Assembly: GCA_034670405.1 (NCBI GenBank)
Contig: JAXDDX010000001.1
Span: forward strand, 15,825,001 to 15,889,000
DNA: 64,000 bases
Origin: Hoplostethus atlanticus
Lineage: Eukaryota; Chordata; Actinopteri; Trachichthyiformes; Trachichthyidae
Direction of reading: 5' to 3'
The notes under the pieces were generated by a model, which was not told the origin of the DNA, did not search any database, and saw only the letters and a program-made list of their open reading frames with translations. Both the position numbers and the translations under genes were made by a program. Positions 35,601-48,060 of the stretch are shown one piece after another; position 1 is the stretch's first letter; the number at the start of each line of letters is the position of its first letter.

Positions 35601-36053
35601 TTTAAAGAAAGAAGAAAGAAGTCTTTATTCGCAACATCGAACACATGCAGGGGCGAAGTGGCCGCCAACACAACACAACACACACATGCAGGGTAGAGTG
35701 TCCGAGTTGAATGAAATACTGCTTTTATCCCATCCCCGCCGACCTTCCTCCCAGGACAGCCAGGGAGCAGTGGGCAGCCGCCAACACCAGCGCCCGGGGA
35801 CCAATTCCAGATGTACGTCGCCGTCTTCGTCAGGGACAGGACAGGATATTGCATGTTTTTAGATAGGGTTCTTTTTACAGGAGGAGACCCACGTGAGCAC
35901 GGAGAGAACATGCAAACTCCACACAGAAAGGCCCGGGAGATAACCCACCTGGGCACCCCAGACTCAACAGCGCCCCAGGCGGGAATCGAACCCAGGACCT
36001 TCTTGCTGTGAGGCAGCAGTGCAAGCACTGCGCCACCATGCCACGTTTTACCC
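35601..36053 (-). mobile_element. tRNA-derived SINE with target-site duplication
   Basis: CTTGACCCCA occurs at 35591-35600 and 36054-36063, bounding the element. On the minus strand the head has TGGCGCAGTGCTTGCACTG (A-box region) and a perfect B box GGTTCGATTCC. The body includes GGAGTTTGCATGTTCTCTCC, and the 3' tail is GAATAAAGACTTCTTTCTTC. This is a common fish SINE layout. The complete boundaries make it one of the best preserved insertions here. Confidence 0.85.
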
Positions 36054-36063
36054 CTTGACCCCA

Positions 36064-37060
36064 GGCATTAAAATGTGATTTGTAACTGGATATTTTATCT
36101 AGATAAAGAAAAGCATGTGCTAATGCAAGCTGTAAATGCACTCAGCACTCCAGAGGTGGTCTGGCTCCCATTATGGTCGGATCTCAGCCGGGAGCCAGCC
36201 AGCTGGAAATGCTATCCATATAGTGTGTTCGCATTAGTGAGAAAGTATCCGCCCACGGGGTTGACATGTCATCACCGGATCGCTGAGGGATGTTAGCATG
36301 ACCCGTTCCCGCCAGTCATCGCTCCTTTCCCTCATCCACAGCCAACGGGTCACTGTAGTAGCATTCAAGGCAGCTGCAAGAATGACTGTGGCAAGGACTT
36401 GTTTCCAGCGCCAAAAGGGAAAGGAAGTACATGCTGTACAGTAACATCGTCTCTGGTGAGCGCTACACCTGCCATGTTTGTTTTTGTTGAAAACAGACGG
36501 ACTTGACACCCCCCCACCTACTCACTTGGCTTGCATAGTGCATGTGAAAATGAGATCCAATCACGGTACACACAGGATAAATGCATATAAATACCGGGTG
36601 TAAATGCAACGACGTGATCGGATTGATCATGATGCAGATATCCACATGCAGATAGCTTTTTAAGATCAGGTGTAAATCAGTTCTTGGCGATGGAAGTGAC
36701 TCTGGAAGTCACTGGCAGGTGACTCTACGTCTTTGTGTGCATGTGTATGTCTGCATGTCTGGTATGGGTCTGTTTGTCAGTAAGTGTATGTGTGTCTGTG
36801 TGTGTGTGTGTGTGTTTATGTGCGCAAGAGTGAACGTGTGCAACTCTCTGCGTGTCTCACTCGCTGCTTGTGTATGTGTGTGTGTATACGTGTTGTTTAC
36901 CTACCTCCTAGGAGAGGTGACGAGTCACTGACTCAGCAGAAATGCCCAGCGTGGGATGAACTCTCATCTCATCTCATCCGGACACACCCCATTTACACCT
37001 GGTTACCAATCTCTATCTGGATATCTTATCAGCATCAGTACCTTCACATACGACCTCTAT
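36064..37060. repeat. Harbinger-like end sequences and TG tract
   Basis: The complement of 36600-36690 starts CTGATTTACACCTGATC and continues with CTATCTGCATGTGGATATCT. The plus strand from 36984 starts CCATTTACACCTGG and continues with CTATCTGGATATCTTATC. The two are related and in opposite orientation. A (TG)n tract lies near 36785-36815. The partner ends could not be fixed, so no complete element is claimed. Confidence 0.35.
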
Positions 37061-37254
37061 ACTACAACTGAAAACATAACAGAGCAGTCCACATTTTGAT
37101 TACGATAAAGTGAGCTCCACTACATCCTTATTGTTACATTCTCTTTATTTTTGTATAGAATTATTGGTAAATTAAAAAGTTGACAACGCAAAAAGCGGTG
37201 ACAGCTGTGTCATTGGCCACCACCGCCTTGCTTAACGATTTTCCTGCGAGAAAC

Positions 37255-37289
<35 letters not shown>

Positions 37290-38183
37290 CCGCTCACACC
37301 GCGAGTGGCTACCTCTTCCAGCTCAGTTCAGTGGCTCATAACTGCTGTAGTCACAATTACACCCAGAGCCGGTCCTGACCTCCCTGGGGCCCTAAGCCTC
37401 CTACCTGACCCGTGAGCCATGTAAACCATTTGCCATTGCCACAGTCACACCTGACACCCCAGTGCTCCCACTACAATCCTCCCTCCTTTAAAACAGATTG
37501 CTCCATCTGTCGGTCTAAGAATAAGTAGACCTGTAGAGAACAGAATGAGGTATAAACAAACAATATAGAGTATATAGACAGAGAATATAGAGAGATATAG
37601 ACTGTAACAATACTATTATTAATTGTATCAGCTGCATCAGGCCCATTCAAACTGGCTCCCCCACATTTCCTTTTATACATTTTCAAATGTGAAATACTAT
37701 TTATACTATGGCTTGGCTGAATACTTGCTGGTTATTATTTACTGAGAGATGTGCATCCATATTGCCCAGTATGCCCAGCTAATCAACAGTTTAAATTCAA
37801 TATTTAATCAATAGTCAATGTCACTTTTGTCAGGCACAAAGCACATCAACTTACCCTTACTGTTGGAGAGGAGAGAACACAAGTTTACCTGATTGCTAAT
37901 TCACTCTCATGGTGTTTTTTTTTTTCTCTTTTCGCGACCAGAAGGATAGTTCCGCTTCATCCTCTCATCAGAGTTGTAAACATTGACACCCACTTTGACA
38001 CGAGGGGGAGTAAACTTGCGTAGTTTCATCACACTGCTCCCTTTCCTTTTCTGTTCTCTCCCTCCTGCCCCCTTTGCTCACTCGCATTTTCTCATTCGTT
38101 CCTAAAATCTTGCTTCCCTTTTCTCTGTCTTTTCTCCTTCCCCTCCTCCCTGTCTCCATCATTTGCTATTTCTCAGTTACCCT

Positions 38184-38185
<2 letters not shown>
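37061..38185. other. Intergenic with CA tract
   Basis: (CA)n lies at 37259-37288. The rest is AT-rich and C/T-rich unique sequence without a recognised gene. Confidence 0.45.
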
Positions 38186-38236
<51 letters not shown>

Positions 38237-38405
38237 CCTCTAAATTCCCATCCTCCACCCAGCCAGAATGGCCTGAGGCAAACTAGGATCTCCCACTGTG
38301 AACACACTGTGAGTCTGTGTGTGAATGCATGTGTGCTCATACGACTGTACATGTGTTTCTGTGTTTGCAACTTCCTTGAAAGTGTGTGTGTGTGTGTGTG
38401 TGTTT
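38186..38405. repeat. (TC)n and (TG)n
   Basis: (TC)n lies at 38186-38232 and (TG)n at 38382-38402. Confidence 0.9.
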
Positions 38406-38459
38406 ACTGCTTGTGCTAGGTAGCTGAGGCCGGTGCCAGGGGCGTGCTGGGGTAGGCTG

Positions 38460-38770
38460 CGGCCATCAGGGGACCAAGAGTGAATGCTGCAACTTGCCTC
38501 ATTGATGTGCATCAAAGAGTCATCTCTCTCTCTATCCCAAGTCAGCAGAGGTTTCAGCAAATTCCCACTGCTTCCCAAACATGTCTGCACTGAATTACAC
38601 AGTTTTGCTTCAAACAGCGGCATGTTGATTGATGATATGTAATTGCCAATGGAGCAGCTCCAGGTTGTGCAGTGATCAGAGATTAGAGTCCATGTCGGGA
38701 TGTTGTCAATGTTCACAAATAATGACTTAAAGGTTGTTGTCACATGAAAACTTGATCGGTCTGCTCAGGA
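38460..38770. promoter_or_regulatory. Candidate conserved non-coding island
   Basis: About 300 bp of low-repeat sequence containing GCATGTTGATTGATGATATG, TAATTGCCAATGGAG, TCATTGATGTGCATCAAAG and CAAATAATGACTTAAAGG. No coding frame is convincing. Enhancer function is inferred only. Confidence 0.22.
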
Positions 38771-38779
38771 GAGAGAGGG

Positions 38780-38905
38780 TGTTGTGTTTTCTGTCTTTTA
38801 TATGTTTCTCTAATTTATTTGTTGTGATCATTTTCATTTTCATTATATCTTACTGCAAGCCAAATGTCCCATTAGGATCAATAAAGCCTTGAACCTCAAC
38901 AACAA
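38780..38905 (+). repeat. Retroposon 3' tail-like sequence
   Basis: CCATTAGGATCAATAAAGCC followed by a short CAACAACAA tail resembles the 3' end phrase of fish LINEs and SINEs. The body is not recognised. Confidence 0.4.
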
Positions 38906-39840
38906 TCAACAACAGCTTTTGTATTTTTTGGTATTTTTCTGGCTTGCATTTGGATTCCTTTCCTCTGGGTTGTTGTTTATCTGCTGAGTAAGTTGCATGA
39001 CCTTACAGCGCATAAAAAACATTTCAAAGCTCATTGTAAAATATCAAAAATGTGTCAATAGAAAAATAGGCTGTTTTACTGAAGTTCTGTATGCAGAAGT
39101 GTTTGCTGTGTGTGTGTGTGTGTGTGTGTTGTTTGTTGGGCTAGCCCACCAATGTTTCTGCTTTCTCGCCGTCTGGCTGCCTCTCTTTTCCGACTTGCTT
39201 CGTGTGCGAGTTACCGCTTATGTTTGAGGTTAAATCTAATCTGGGACCAGATCGGTGCAAAGTCTCTCCTGAGTTGGCTGTGAGAGCGAGACGCCATTGT
39301 CTAGGAAGGTGGGCAGACACACATAAGCACAAAATCCTCTTTTGTGGCTAGTCCAGCTTTTAACAGACTGTGCAACAACAAGTGTTTAGCTTGTTAGCAT
39401 TGTCAGGTTGCGTGGGTGGGCCAGCTGTCGTCTCTCGCTGTGACAGCTAGCCCGTCTGCATCAGCGCCGACTAGCCCTGGGAGGAAACATTAGGTCATTA
39501 TGTCTGAGCTCTGTGACATTTTTGCAGCACTCTCTGAAGAGGGTTTTTCTTCCTCAAGACTAATCCAGCAACAAGACTTGCTTATCGCACCTAAACAACA
39601 AATCAAGACCCGTAATGAACGGATTGCTGTTCCCAAAGCTCATTCAAGGATTCGGGATCATTTTAATGCAACTCTTTTGATTAATCCAGCTGGATTTGGG
39701 CCCCGTCACTCAGGATTACTTGTCTCAATGCCATCATGTTCGCTCCCTGGTCCTGACTCCTCTCTCCCTCCTTTCTATCTGCCAACCAGTGGCCGGGCGG
39801 CAGCAGGGAGACAATCTCATCGTTCGCCCTTCATCACAAA
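38906..39840. other. Intergenic, nothing recognised
   Basis: A short (TG)n at 39106-39129. An open frame at 39500-39871 (MSELCDIFAALSEEGF at its start) runs toward the LINE relic that follows and may be part of it, but no domain is visible. Confidence 0.4.
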
Positions 39841-40830
39841 GACCAATCCCATAACCGTCCAATCAATTTGAAGCCTTGGCTTCCAAAAAGGGCCACCTCT
39901 CTCAGCTCTCTGCCCCTTCCTCCCCAAATATGATAGAATTCTTACAGTGATTTTAACATCCACGTTTGCTGTCCTACCCAGACAATCATCGACCTTATTA
40001 AATCTTCTAATCTTGTTCAATCTGTGCATGTGCCTACTCATATTAAAGATCACATTCTGGTCTGTGTCACACTGAGACTAAGGATATCCGTGTGTCTGAC
40101 CAATGCACTTTTACCCCTCCTCTAGCCGACGTGCACCAGCCCACCCTCGTGTTTTAACTCTACTTATGCTAATATGTTTCAGAGGCTTTTATTTCAGTTG
40201 CTTACCTGCTGCCTCTATCTACCTCTGAAGCCCAGTGACTTCACTTGCAAGGAAATGCCTCAGCGACATAAAATGCCAGCTAAATGAAAACAAATCAGAA
40301 GCAGTAGTTTTCGTCCCCCAGACACCTTTGATGTGACTCGTAATGACCTGGCCACTCACCAACGTGGAGCCAGCTGCCAGAAATCTCATCTCAAGTCATT
40401 TTTTTGGACGCTGTTTTAAGCTTTTGATGAACAGGGAAAGAGAGTACCGCGGCCTCACTTCCTTAAATCAAGAGCAATTTCCGAAACCAAGCCGTTTTTT
40501 TTTTATGATTCATTGCTTTTATCTCTTCAGGTTTTAGACTACTGTCACTCTCTTTATCCTGGAATCAATCAAAGAGTCTCTTTCAAGTCTCCGGCTCGTT
40601 GAAAAGCAGCAGCTAGGATTTTAACTGGTACAAAACAGAAGAAATCACACCGCCCTGATTCCGGTATCTTTTTACTGGTTACCTGTCGGGGTTAGAATTG
40701 ACGTTGGGAGTTTACTGATCACAGTTAGGTCTTCCTCCGAGCTGTATCGAGCCTTTTAGCCCCCAATGAGCCCATCACACCCCTGGCCAGGGCCCAAGTC
40801 TACGGCTTAAGACTAGACTTCTACGTTTTC
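39841..40830 (+). mobile_element. L2-like LINE relic, rearranged
   Basis: Near 39950 the plus strand reads DFNIHVCCPTQTIIDLI and, further on, VHVPTHIKDHILVCV. These match the endonuclease-domain GDFN and THxxxHxLD motifs of L2/CR1-type LINEs. Further downstream KCQLNENKSEAVVF, then YPGINQ, AAARILTGTK and FYWLPVGVRIDVGSLLI (40540-40720) match the reverse-transcriptase tail. Most of the reverse transcriptase is missing and the phase changes repeatedly, so this is an old, internally deleted copy. Confidence 0.65.
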
Positions 40831-42388
40831 TTCTTGTCCTCCAATCTCGTGGTGCCTTCTAGTTTTGCACGTAACTGATGTCATGTCTTTGCTTTTATTT
40901 GACTTTATTACATTATCATCATTATAAGTGCTTTGGCTAATATATCTTATTTCTTGGCGTTGTGTACAAATCTCTGCACAGCTGCTGGGTTGTGTTTCCT
41001 GTCCACAAGCAATCTCACTAGCGGGAGCATCTGCTAGTAAAATACAAAAGGCTTTAGGCCAAAACACACACACACACACACACACACAGACACACACACG
41101 AACATGCTAGTGCTGAGTCCCGAGGCTGCACCTGTTTTTCTCAGTGGGGGGATTAAGTGTCCCCCTCACTCCTCACCTGCTTTTTTTTTTTAAAAGGAAT
41201 TTTGACCGCATCTCTTTTTCTGTCTATATATATTTTTTCCTCCTCATCTCTGACTCCTTGTGTTGCTCTGTGTTGCTCTCTTTCCCACCCCTCTTTGTTT
41301 CTCTCTCGCCCCCCGCTTTTCTCTTTTCTCTTTTCTCTAGCCTCCACAGGTGTTCAGACAGCTGGGGTAGAGTAGCAGGCTACTGTGATCCAGACAAGCA
41401 GCCGGACAAGACAAGACAAAACCACAAACAAGACAAAGGATAGACGAAGGCTTGACAACTGTGTATGGCAGTGCAGTAAACATCTGTTTCTCTCTGAAAA
41501 CTGGACTGTAAAAAAGCGGTAACATCCTCTTTATGACTGTGTTTATGAGAAAAGAGGTCTTAATTTAGACACACACAGCACCTTTAAGCTATTAATCTAC
41601 ACACATTTGGCTGGAGGCTATAGCATTACATAAGTTGACATTGGCAGCAATGTCGCCCTCATATGAAGCTGATATTAAGCAATAGCCTAGTCCTTAAATC
41701 CACTTAAACCCCAAAGGAAATCAAAGTAGCACATCTATTGTATTGAAAACACCTCAATCTGAAGTGTGATGTTGAATTTCCCCCAATTGTTGAAGGTTTT
41801 TTCTGGCCAAGATAATCCTACTTCAAGATGACATAGATCACAGTCAAATATTAGAAGGATTCGCGACATCATGAAACTTGAACGGCAGGCCGACCACACC
41901 TGGAGACGGGCCGGGGGCTCTCCTCTTGCCTCTTCATCTCTTCATCATCGAGTGAGTGAAAATGCAGGCGTGGGCGAGAAAAACGACGCGGCGTTCTTTT
42001 CATTTATTTTTATTTCCTAAGCTCTCCGCCGCACGGCTGTATTCCTCCTTTGCCCTCACTAATGCATCAACAATTTGACCAATAAAAGACCTCAAAAAAA
42101 AAGAAGGAGTTCACTGATGCAACTGAATCTTTTTGAAACAGAAAGAGAAATACCTGCACGCTGGAACGACGCCCCTCAAGTTGTGGCGGCGGTGTTTCTC
42201 GACCTCTGTTGGTCTTCGTCGGGCGTAATGTTTTCATGTTTTCAAGACGAGGAGAAGTAAAGACATCATTTCCCCCTGAACTACTCACACCAAGCACCTG
42301 CATCCAAATTACTGTTTTAATGTGTGAGTGTGAGTGTGAGTGCCTATTACATCTTTACGCAAGTCAATCTCTATTGCATGCAGGCTTA

Positions 42389-42390
<2 letters not shown>
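40831..42390. other. Intergenic with CA tract
   Basis: (CA)n lies at 41064-41096, and a C/T-rich tract at 41200-41340. AT-rich and mixed unique sequence elsewhere shows no recognised gene. Confidence 0.45.
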
Positions 42391-42424
<34 letters not shown>

Positions 42425-42480
42425 GGCTGACGTGGGTGTGGGAGTGAGGCGTATGGGGGTGGTGGGGGGGTGGGGGGGGC
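42391..42480. repeat. (TG)n and G-rich tract
   Basis: (TG)n at 42391-42421 is followed by a G-rich run to 42479. Confidence 0.85.
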
Positions 42481-42575
42481 AGCAGAGGTTAATTTAGCCC
42501 TGCGAGTGAAGAGCCCTTGACAAAGAGCAGCCTTATCCCTGTTTAATTACCTTCTGTCAACGTTTCATTGGCATA
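42481..42575. promoter_or_regulatory. Candidate conserved non-coding island
   Basis: GAGGTTAATTTAGCCCTGCG, CCCTTGACAAAGAGCAGCC and CTGTTTAATTACCTTCTGTC lie between two TG-repeat blocks. The island has no coding frame and contains AATTA-type cores plus an ACAAAG (TCF/SOX-like) site. Function is inferred. Confidence 0.25.
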
Positions 42576-42588
42576 CGCATGCACATAC

Positions 42589-42623
<35 letters not shown>

Positions 42624-43033
42624 ATGTAATGAATTTAGAGTTTAGTGCTGCACAGGGACACACACAAGGCATGCCAGTGGTTGCATGAGTGTGTGTGTGT
42701 GTCTGAGAGGACATGATTACTGACATTTATCCATGTATATGTGTGTCACCTACATGTAAACTGGTTTGGCGTGTGTGTGTGTGTGTGTGTGTATACCGAT
42801 GAGTTTGTGCAGGGCGATGTATGTGAGATGCACCAGGGGACAACCGCTGAGACAGAGAAGCTGAGGTGATGGTGGGAGAGTGAGTGTGTGTGTTGAGGAA
42901 GAGGAAGAGATGGAAAGTTTCCAGGAAAAGGGGAAACGGGCGAGAGGGGAAGAGTGAGACGTAGATGGTGAGTAATGAAGGGGGGCGCCCCTACCGTGCT
43001 CACACACAGAGAGACAACTGTGATTGAGCACAG

Positions 43034-43100
<67 letters not shown>

Positions 43101-43494
43101 CCACACAAATGTGTGAACTTGTAATGACATTTTCTTTCATGCTCTATTAACGGTGCATAATGTCATCGTGATGGAGGATATGCACTACAGAGGATAATCG
43201 TATCTGTGTCCGTGTGTGTGTGTGTGTGTGTGTATTGGCGATGCTGTTTGAAACTAATAACTTAATGATAATAATGATAAAGCGGAATCACTCGTACCAT
43301 TTTAACCGAGCTCGCAAATACAGGTGCTTTACTCGCGGAAACCAATACAGGCAAACTTCAAAACACACACACACACACACACCACAAATGCACACAAATA
43401 TACAAGCAAACTCCCTCAAACACACACACGCACACACACACGCACACACACACACACACGTCAGTCCTCATAACAGCCCCTGCACCCTGAGTCT
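42576..43494. repeat. Microsatellite cluster, TG and CA
   Basis: (TG)n lies at 42593-42622, 42772-42792 and 43214-43233. (CA)n lies at 43038-43098, 43363-43382 and 43421-43460. No gene lies between them. Confidence 0.92.
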
Positions 43495-43718
43495 GTCGCT
43501 GACGGCAGGACCAAAATAAAGTTAATTTAATTAGGCCTAATAAAACGGCTGAGTGCAGCAATCAGCGCCCCATTACCGGGATTGGAAACGCCACCAGAAT
43601 TAAACGACTACACGGGGATGTGTATTAAAAAGCTAATAACATAATTACACACACAACAGCCCAGCTTGTCACTGCTAAACAATGCTGGCAGAATGCTAAT
43701 TGTTGTCCCAGGCAGTGT

Positions 43719-43720
<2 letters not shown>
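43495..43720. promoter_or_regulatory. Candidate conserved non-coding island, homeodomain-site rich
   Basis: The island holds GTTAATTTAATTAGGCCTAA, AAAGCTAATAACATAATTAC, CCCATTACCGGGATTGG and AGAATGCTAATTGTTGTCC. It is dense in TAAT/ATTA cores and lies between (CA)n and (TC)n. No coding frame is present. It is among the most enhancer-like stretches of the window by composition. Confidence 0.3.

Positions 43721-43775
<55 letters not shown>
43721..43775. repeat. (TC)n
   Basis: A perfect (TC)n run at about 43723-43772. Confidence 0.95.
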
Positions 43776-43794
43776 TTCCCTCTGTCCTCTCTCT

Positions 43795-43910
43795 GTCCGT
43801 GTAGGATTTGCATTTGCTGTAATGTAACCCATTTGGAAGAATTGCTGGAAAGACCGACAGTAATTGGCAGATCTCATTTTTTTCCCCTCCTTTCGGTTTG
43901 TCAAAGTGTC
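43795..43910. promoter_or_regulatory. Candidate conserved non-coding island with octamer
   Basis: An inverted octamer ATTTGCAT (43806-43813) is followed by TGTAATGTAACCCATTTGG and GACAGTAATTGGCAGATCTC. It may form one unit with 43495-43720, split by the TC repeat. Function is inferred. Confidence 0.25.
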
Positions 43911-45108
43911 AAAGTAAGAGCGCGAGATGTAAAGTACACATCTCCTCCACCGATTTGACAGCGATTCGAGAAAAGAAAAAAAAAAAGTCTTACCTGTGTA
44001 TTACCTATAATGGCTCGATCAATGCGTTTTTGAAGTTTCTCCCCTCTCCGCTGCAGACCGGTTCACCAGAAGTGATGGATGCACCCATATTGTGCTTTCG
44101 TATCACTTTAGTACGCTCTGTATTTACTATCGAAGCGGCGTCAACGTTAATCATGCTTCGTCCACGCAGAGAAAACCTGGCAACCTTGGTTGTCAAATTA
44201 TTAAATTACGTGCAGCGCTGTTGTCATGCGAGTCAGTTTCTACCTACAGAAACAGCAGATGAATAAACCACGGCCATGACAACTACAGTAGGCTTCTTAT
44301 TATTTCATTGACAAGCAACATTTGGTGTTACAACTGGGTAAACTTCTAAATAGTTAGTACCATATAGTAAAATTACAATGGGCTAAATCATGAGACAAAT
44401 ATCAAATCAAATATCTGGGACATGCTGCTATACCCCTTATTCCTTACACTGCTTTTTGTTGTTTAGCCAAAACAAAATGTTTGATCAACTGATCAAGTAT
44501 CTTTTGATGACGGTAATGTCATCACACAAGTACACAAGTAAAGAGATACTTATACTACTGAATACATCTCCTCAAGGGCTTTTATTTTGGATATAGATCT
44601 GGTTTTCCAAGCCCTCGACAAGCAGAGCAGGAAGATGCATATGAACACATCATCCCAAATATCACCTCAACAGGGATATGGGCAATTATCCTCAATATTG
44701 TGTGAATCTGAGCACACCTGTACTGAAGTGTGAGGAGTGGAGACGCCGTCAGCCAATGGTGTTCTATTAAAAAGTTATATTAATGATAAAGATTAATGAT
44801 AATAATGGAGCGATAATAGTTTGGCAACTCCTGTCCAACAATGAATGTAAGTTACTAGCCTGACTACCATCACCGTCTCTGAACACATGACACCCCAATG
44901 GAAACGCTTCGTCGCTCCATCCCTCTCTCTCTTTCTGTCAGTTGCTCGCTCCATCACTCTTTCTCACTCTGTTTTCTCTCCCTCCCTCCCTCCCTCCCTC
45001 CCTCTCTCTGTCCTTGAGCAGAAAATGGAGAGGCAGCAGCGGTGAAGAGAGACAGATATTGGTTTGACACTCTGTAACATCTTCTTTTTGTTGCCGTCAA
45101 ACTCATTC

Positions 45109-45112
<4 letters not shown>
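43911..45112. other. Intergenic, nothing recognised
   Basis: Mixed sequence with a (CCCT)n-like stretch at 44980-45002. No gene was recognised. Confidence 0.45.
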
Positions 45113-45142
<30 letters not shown>

Positions 45143-45290
45143 AAGTGAGTGAATGGGTGTGTGTGTGTGGGTGAGTGGGCATGTACCTCTTTGTATGTGC
45201 AACTGTGTGTGTATGTGTGTGTGTGTGTGTGTATCCATAAATGTGTGTCTGTGCCTGTGGATGTATATTTGACTACGTGGGTGTGTAGTA

Positions 45291-45323
<33 letters not shown>

Positions 45324-45325
45324 GC
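45113..45325. repeat. TG-rich microsatellite cluster
   Basis: (TG)n lies at 45113-45139, 45205-45232 and 45298-45321. Confidence 0.9.
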
Positions 45326-45904
45326 TGACTCAAGGCTGGAGCCGCTTATGAAACTGGTGAACTCTGGCGGATTTCAATGAACATAAATGAACATGTGAAC
45401 AACGGAGAGAAAAGAGTGATTGATGGCGTGGCAACGGTCGCTAGGCAATTTCAATAACCGGATGGTGGATGTGGCTTTTTCTGACAAGCAGCTGGAGTCA
45501 TTTGTGCCGCTTACAAAGTTATCTTGCAAATATTAGTCTGTATACACGCAATAGGATAGACTCTATGATTGTACGGGCGCAACAGCTCTTTTGTAATCAT
45601 ATATACCATCATGTCAGACTGTCACGTCCCAACGATACATCCCATTGTCCCTTTCCATGCTCAGCTACAGTTGGTAAGCAGAGGCCGTAGTCTGGATTGC
45701 AGATGGCCACCTCTTCCCTCTCCAATTCAATTCAATGGGAGATTTATTTGGTGCATGATACACAGTAGCCACGTATCACTACATGGGTCTCATGATCCCT
45801 TTTTTTCCATGGAAGCAAAAACATTAAGCACATGTAGGGAGAGGGCAACAGGGAGCTTTTGGTTAACTGTCACATTAGTCATGTTATTATTAACTTTAAA
45901 TTAA
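45326..45904. other. Intergenic, nothing recognised
   Basis: Unique sequence. CAATTCAATTCAATGGGAGA at about 45723 resembles the inverted tail of a fish retroposon but is too short to assign. Confidence 0.4.
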
Positions 45905-46231
45905 CTCACATATATATATATATATATATATACAGTTATGTACCCACACATAATATCTGTTTCCTCCTCTGGTGCCCTGTTCCCGGGGGCTTTCGGTTCA
46001 TTGTGCACTTTATCTTTTTTACAGAATGTAACTTTTTATTGTAATACTGTTTGTAATTTGTCTTTTGTAATTGTGAGGTTTGTTTCGTGTTTTTGTGAGT
46101 ACCTGCCTTGGGACTATGGATGAAATTTAGCAATTGTGCTAATTCCGGCACATTTACATTGATGTGTAATGCTGATATGTTGATTAATGTGCACTGTCCC
46201 AATTCAATAAATAAAAACTAAAAAAAAAAAT
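45905..46231 (+). repeat. Retroposon 3' end with poly-A
   Basis: After (TA)n at 45909-45932, the plus strand contains CCTTGGGACTATGGATGAAA and GTGCACTGTCCCAATTCAAT, followed by AATAAATAAAAACT and a poly-A run (46221-46230). This is a familiar fish retroposon 3' region ending in A-tail. The coding part is absent. Confidence 0.55.
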
Positions 46232-47000
46232 GTCCACAATTGTGCCACACCCATTGGCATGACAGGTGAAACTGGTGGTGTTGTGCTGGTCACTGGCAGG
46301 TTTGCAGGCCAGAGATTCTGTCCATTGCTGCAGCAGCAGCTATCAAATCAAAGTTAGTTCCTCACAGGATAATGAAAACAATCAGAACAGATGTAATTAT
46401 GTGCAATGTTCTTCTTCAACTCAGTAGATCATGAACGCCGGTAGCTGGTGCTGATTTTGTCTGATTAAGTACATTTTATTTATTCAGATCTCACAAAGTG
46501 AAAGAGCTCGCGTTACATCCTATTACTTTTGTTTTTGCAAATAATGACGGATCAAATTAAAAACTGAAAACTTCCAAAATAATAATGATCATATTTCCTC
46601 CAAAATGTTTTCAGAATCAATTGATGTGGAATTTATTTTTGCCTGTAATTATATGAGAAATTATACGATAAAAAAACACCAAAACACAATCGGTTCATTT
46701 TGATCGCACCGCAGTTTGAAAGTCTTTCTGAAATGTTGTCTGTAAAATATCTGTCCATTAGCCGGAGCATTCGATTATCAGCAAGTTCCTTTGTTTTCAT
46801 TTTCAGACAATAACAACTTGGCCCAGTGCTAATCATGTCTCCGTTTTGATCATAAATGTGGACGTCTTGAGATTCAGGAAGTGTATTTGCTTCAGCCCCG
46901 CTGGTGGAAACCTGATTCACCTGATTCACATTTTATTTTTGTGACAAAGTTAAAATGATGTAATATGGATTTGCTTGGCTGGAAAGACAGCTACTGTCAC
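46232..47000. other. Intergenic, nothing recognised
   Basis: AT-rich unique sequence. An open frame on the minus strand (46633-46929) has no recognisable domain. Confidence 0.4.
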
Positions 47001-47245
47001 CTCTCTCTCTCTCTCTGTCTCTCAGGTCTCTTCCTCTCTCTCCGTCTCCTTCTCTGCCAAACACACTAACACGCTCTCTTTCCACCTATTTCTCCTCCTC
47101 TCTCACCCTCCCTCCCTCCCTCCCTCCCTCCCTCGCTGTCTCTGTGCAATCATCTAATGCTGTTAGTCTGTCTTCAGGCTGTTTTACTCCAGGAGACAGA
47201 CAACAGGCGAGGTGTTAGTGCTCTCACCGGACACACACTTTCTCC

Positions 47246-47279
<34 letters not shown>

Positions 47280-47391
47280 GTCTCTCTCACAGACGCTCCC
47301 AAGACAGCGCTTTAGACACCAGCCCACTCTCAGTGGTCTCACAGGACACATCTGGTTGTCTCGACATGGCTAAATACAGCTCTTCATCTTG

Positions 47392-47456
<65 letters not shown>

Positions 47457-47974
47457 CACGCACAAAGCAGGAGATAACACAACCCACACATACAAAAGAC
47501 ACACACTTTGTCTTTGTTCCTGTTGCCCCCTCACCTTCCCTCTACTTCAACAGACCCACCCATAAGGCTGTTGTAACACACACACACACACACAGACACA
47601 CACAAACCAACAACATCTCTCTTTAGCCAATCACAGTGATTTATGGGAGCCGCATCACACTCTGCTGAAGTTACCTCTCTGTCTCTCACTCTTTCCCACA
47701 CTTTCTCTCCATCGTACCACTTTCCCCTCTTCCCTTCCCCACCTCTCTCTCTCTATCTACGCCTCAATCTTCCTCCCTAAATCTCCACGCCCAATTCACA
47801 CTTTCTCTTTCTCCCCCCTCTCTCTCTCTCTCTTCCTGCCCTCTATCCATCTCTCTCCATCCCTCCTCTCTTGTCCGCCCCCCCCCCCCGCCCCGTTCTC
47901 CCAGTTGGTTATTAATGGTTTTAATTTACAGAGAGGAAGGACCTTGGTGCCCACAGAGGCATCCCCTCTGCCCC

Positions 47975-48042
<68 letters not shown>

Positions 48043-48060
48043 CCCCCTGCTCATCCCTGT
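47001..48060. repeat. Microsatellite cluster: TC, TCCC, CA, poly-C, TG, GA
   Basis: (TC)n-rich sequence at 47000-47045 and 47245-47290, (TCCC)n at 47107-47133, (CA)n at 47395-47454 and 47577-47600, poly-C at 47879-47890, then (TG)n at 47981-48014 passing directly into (GA)n at 48015-48041. The unique stretch 47895-47965 contains GGTTATTAATGGTTTTAATT but is otherwise unremarkable. Confidence 0.92.
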
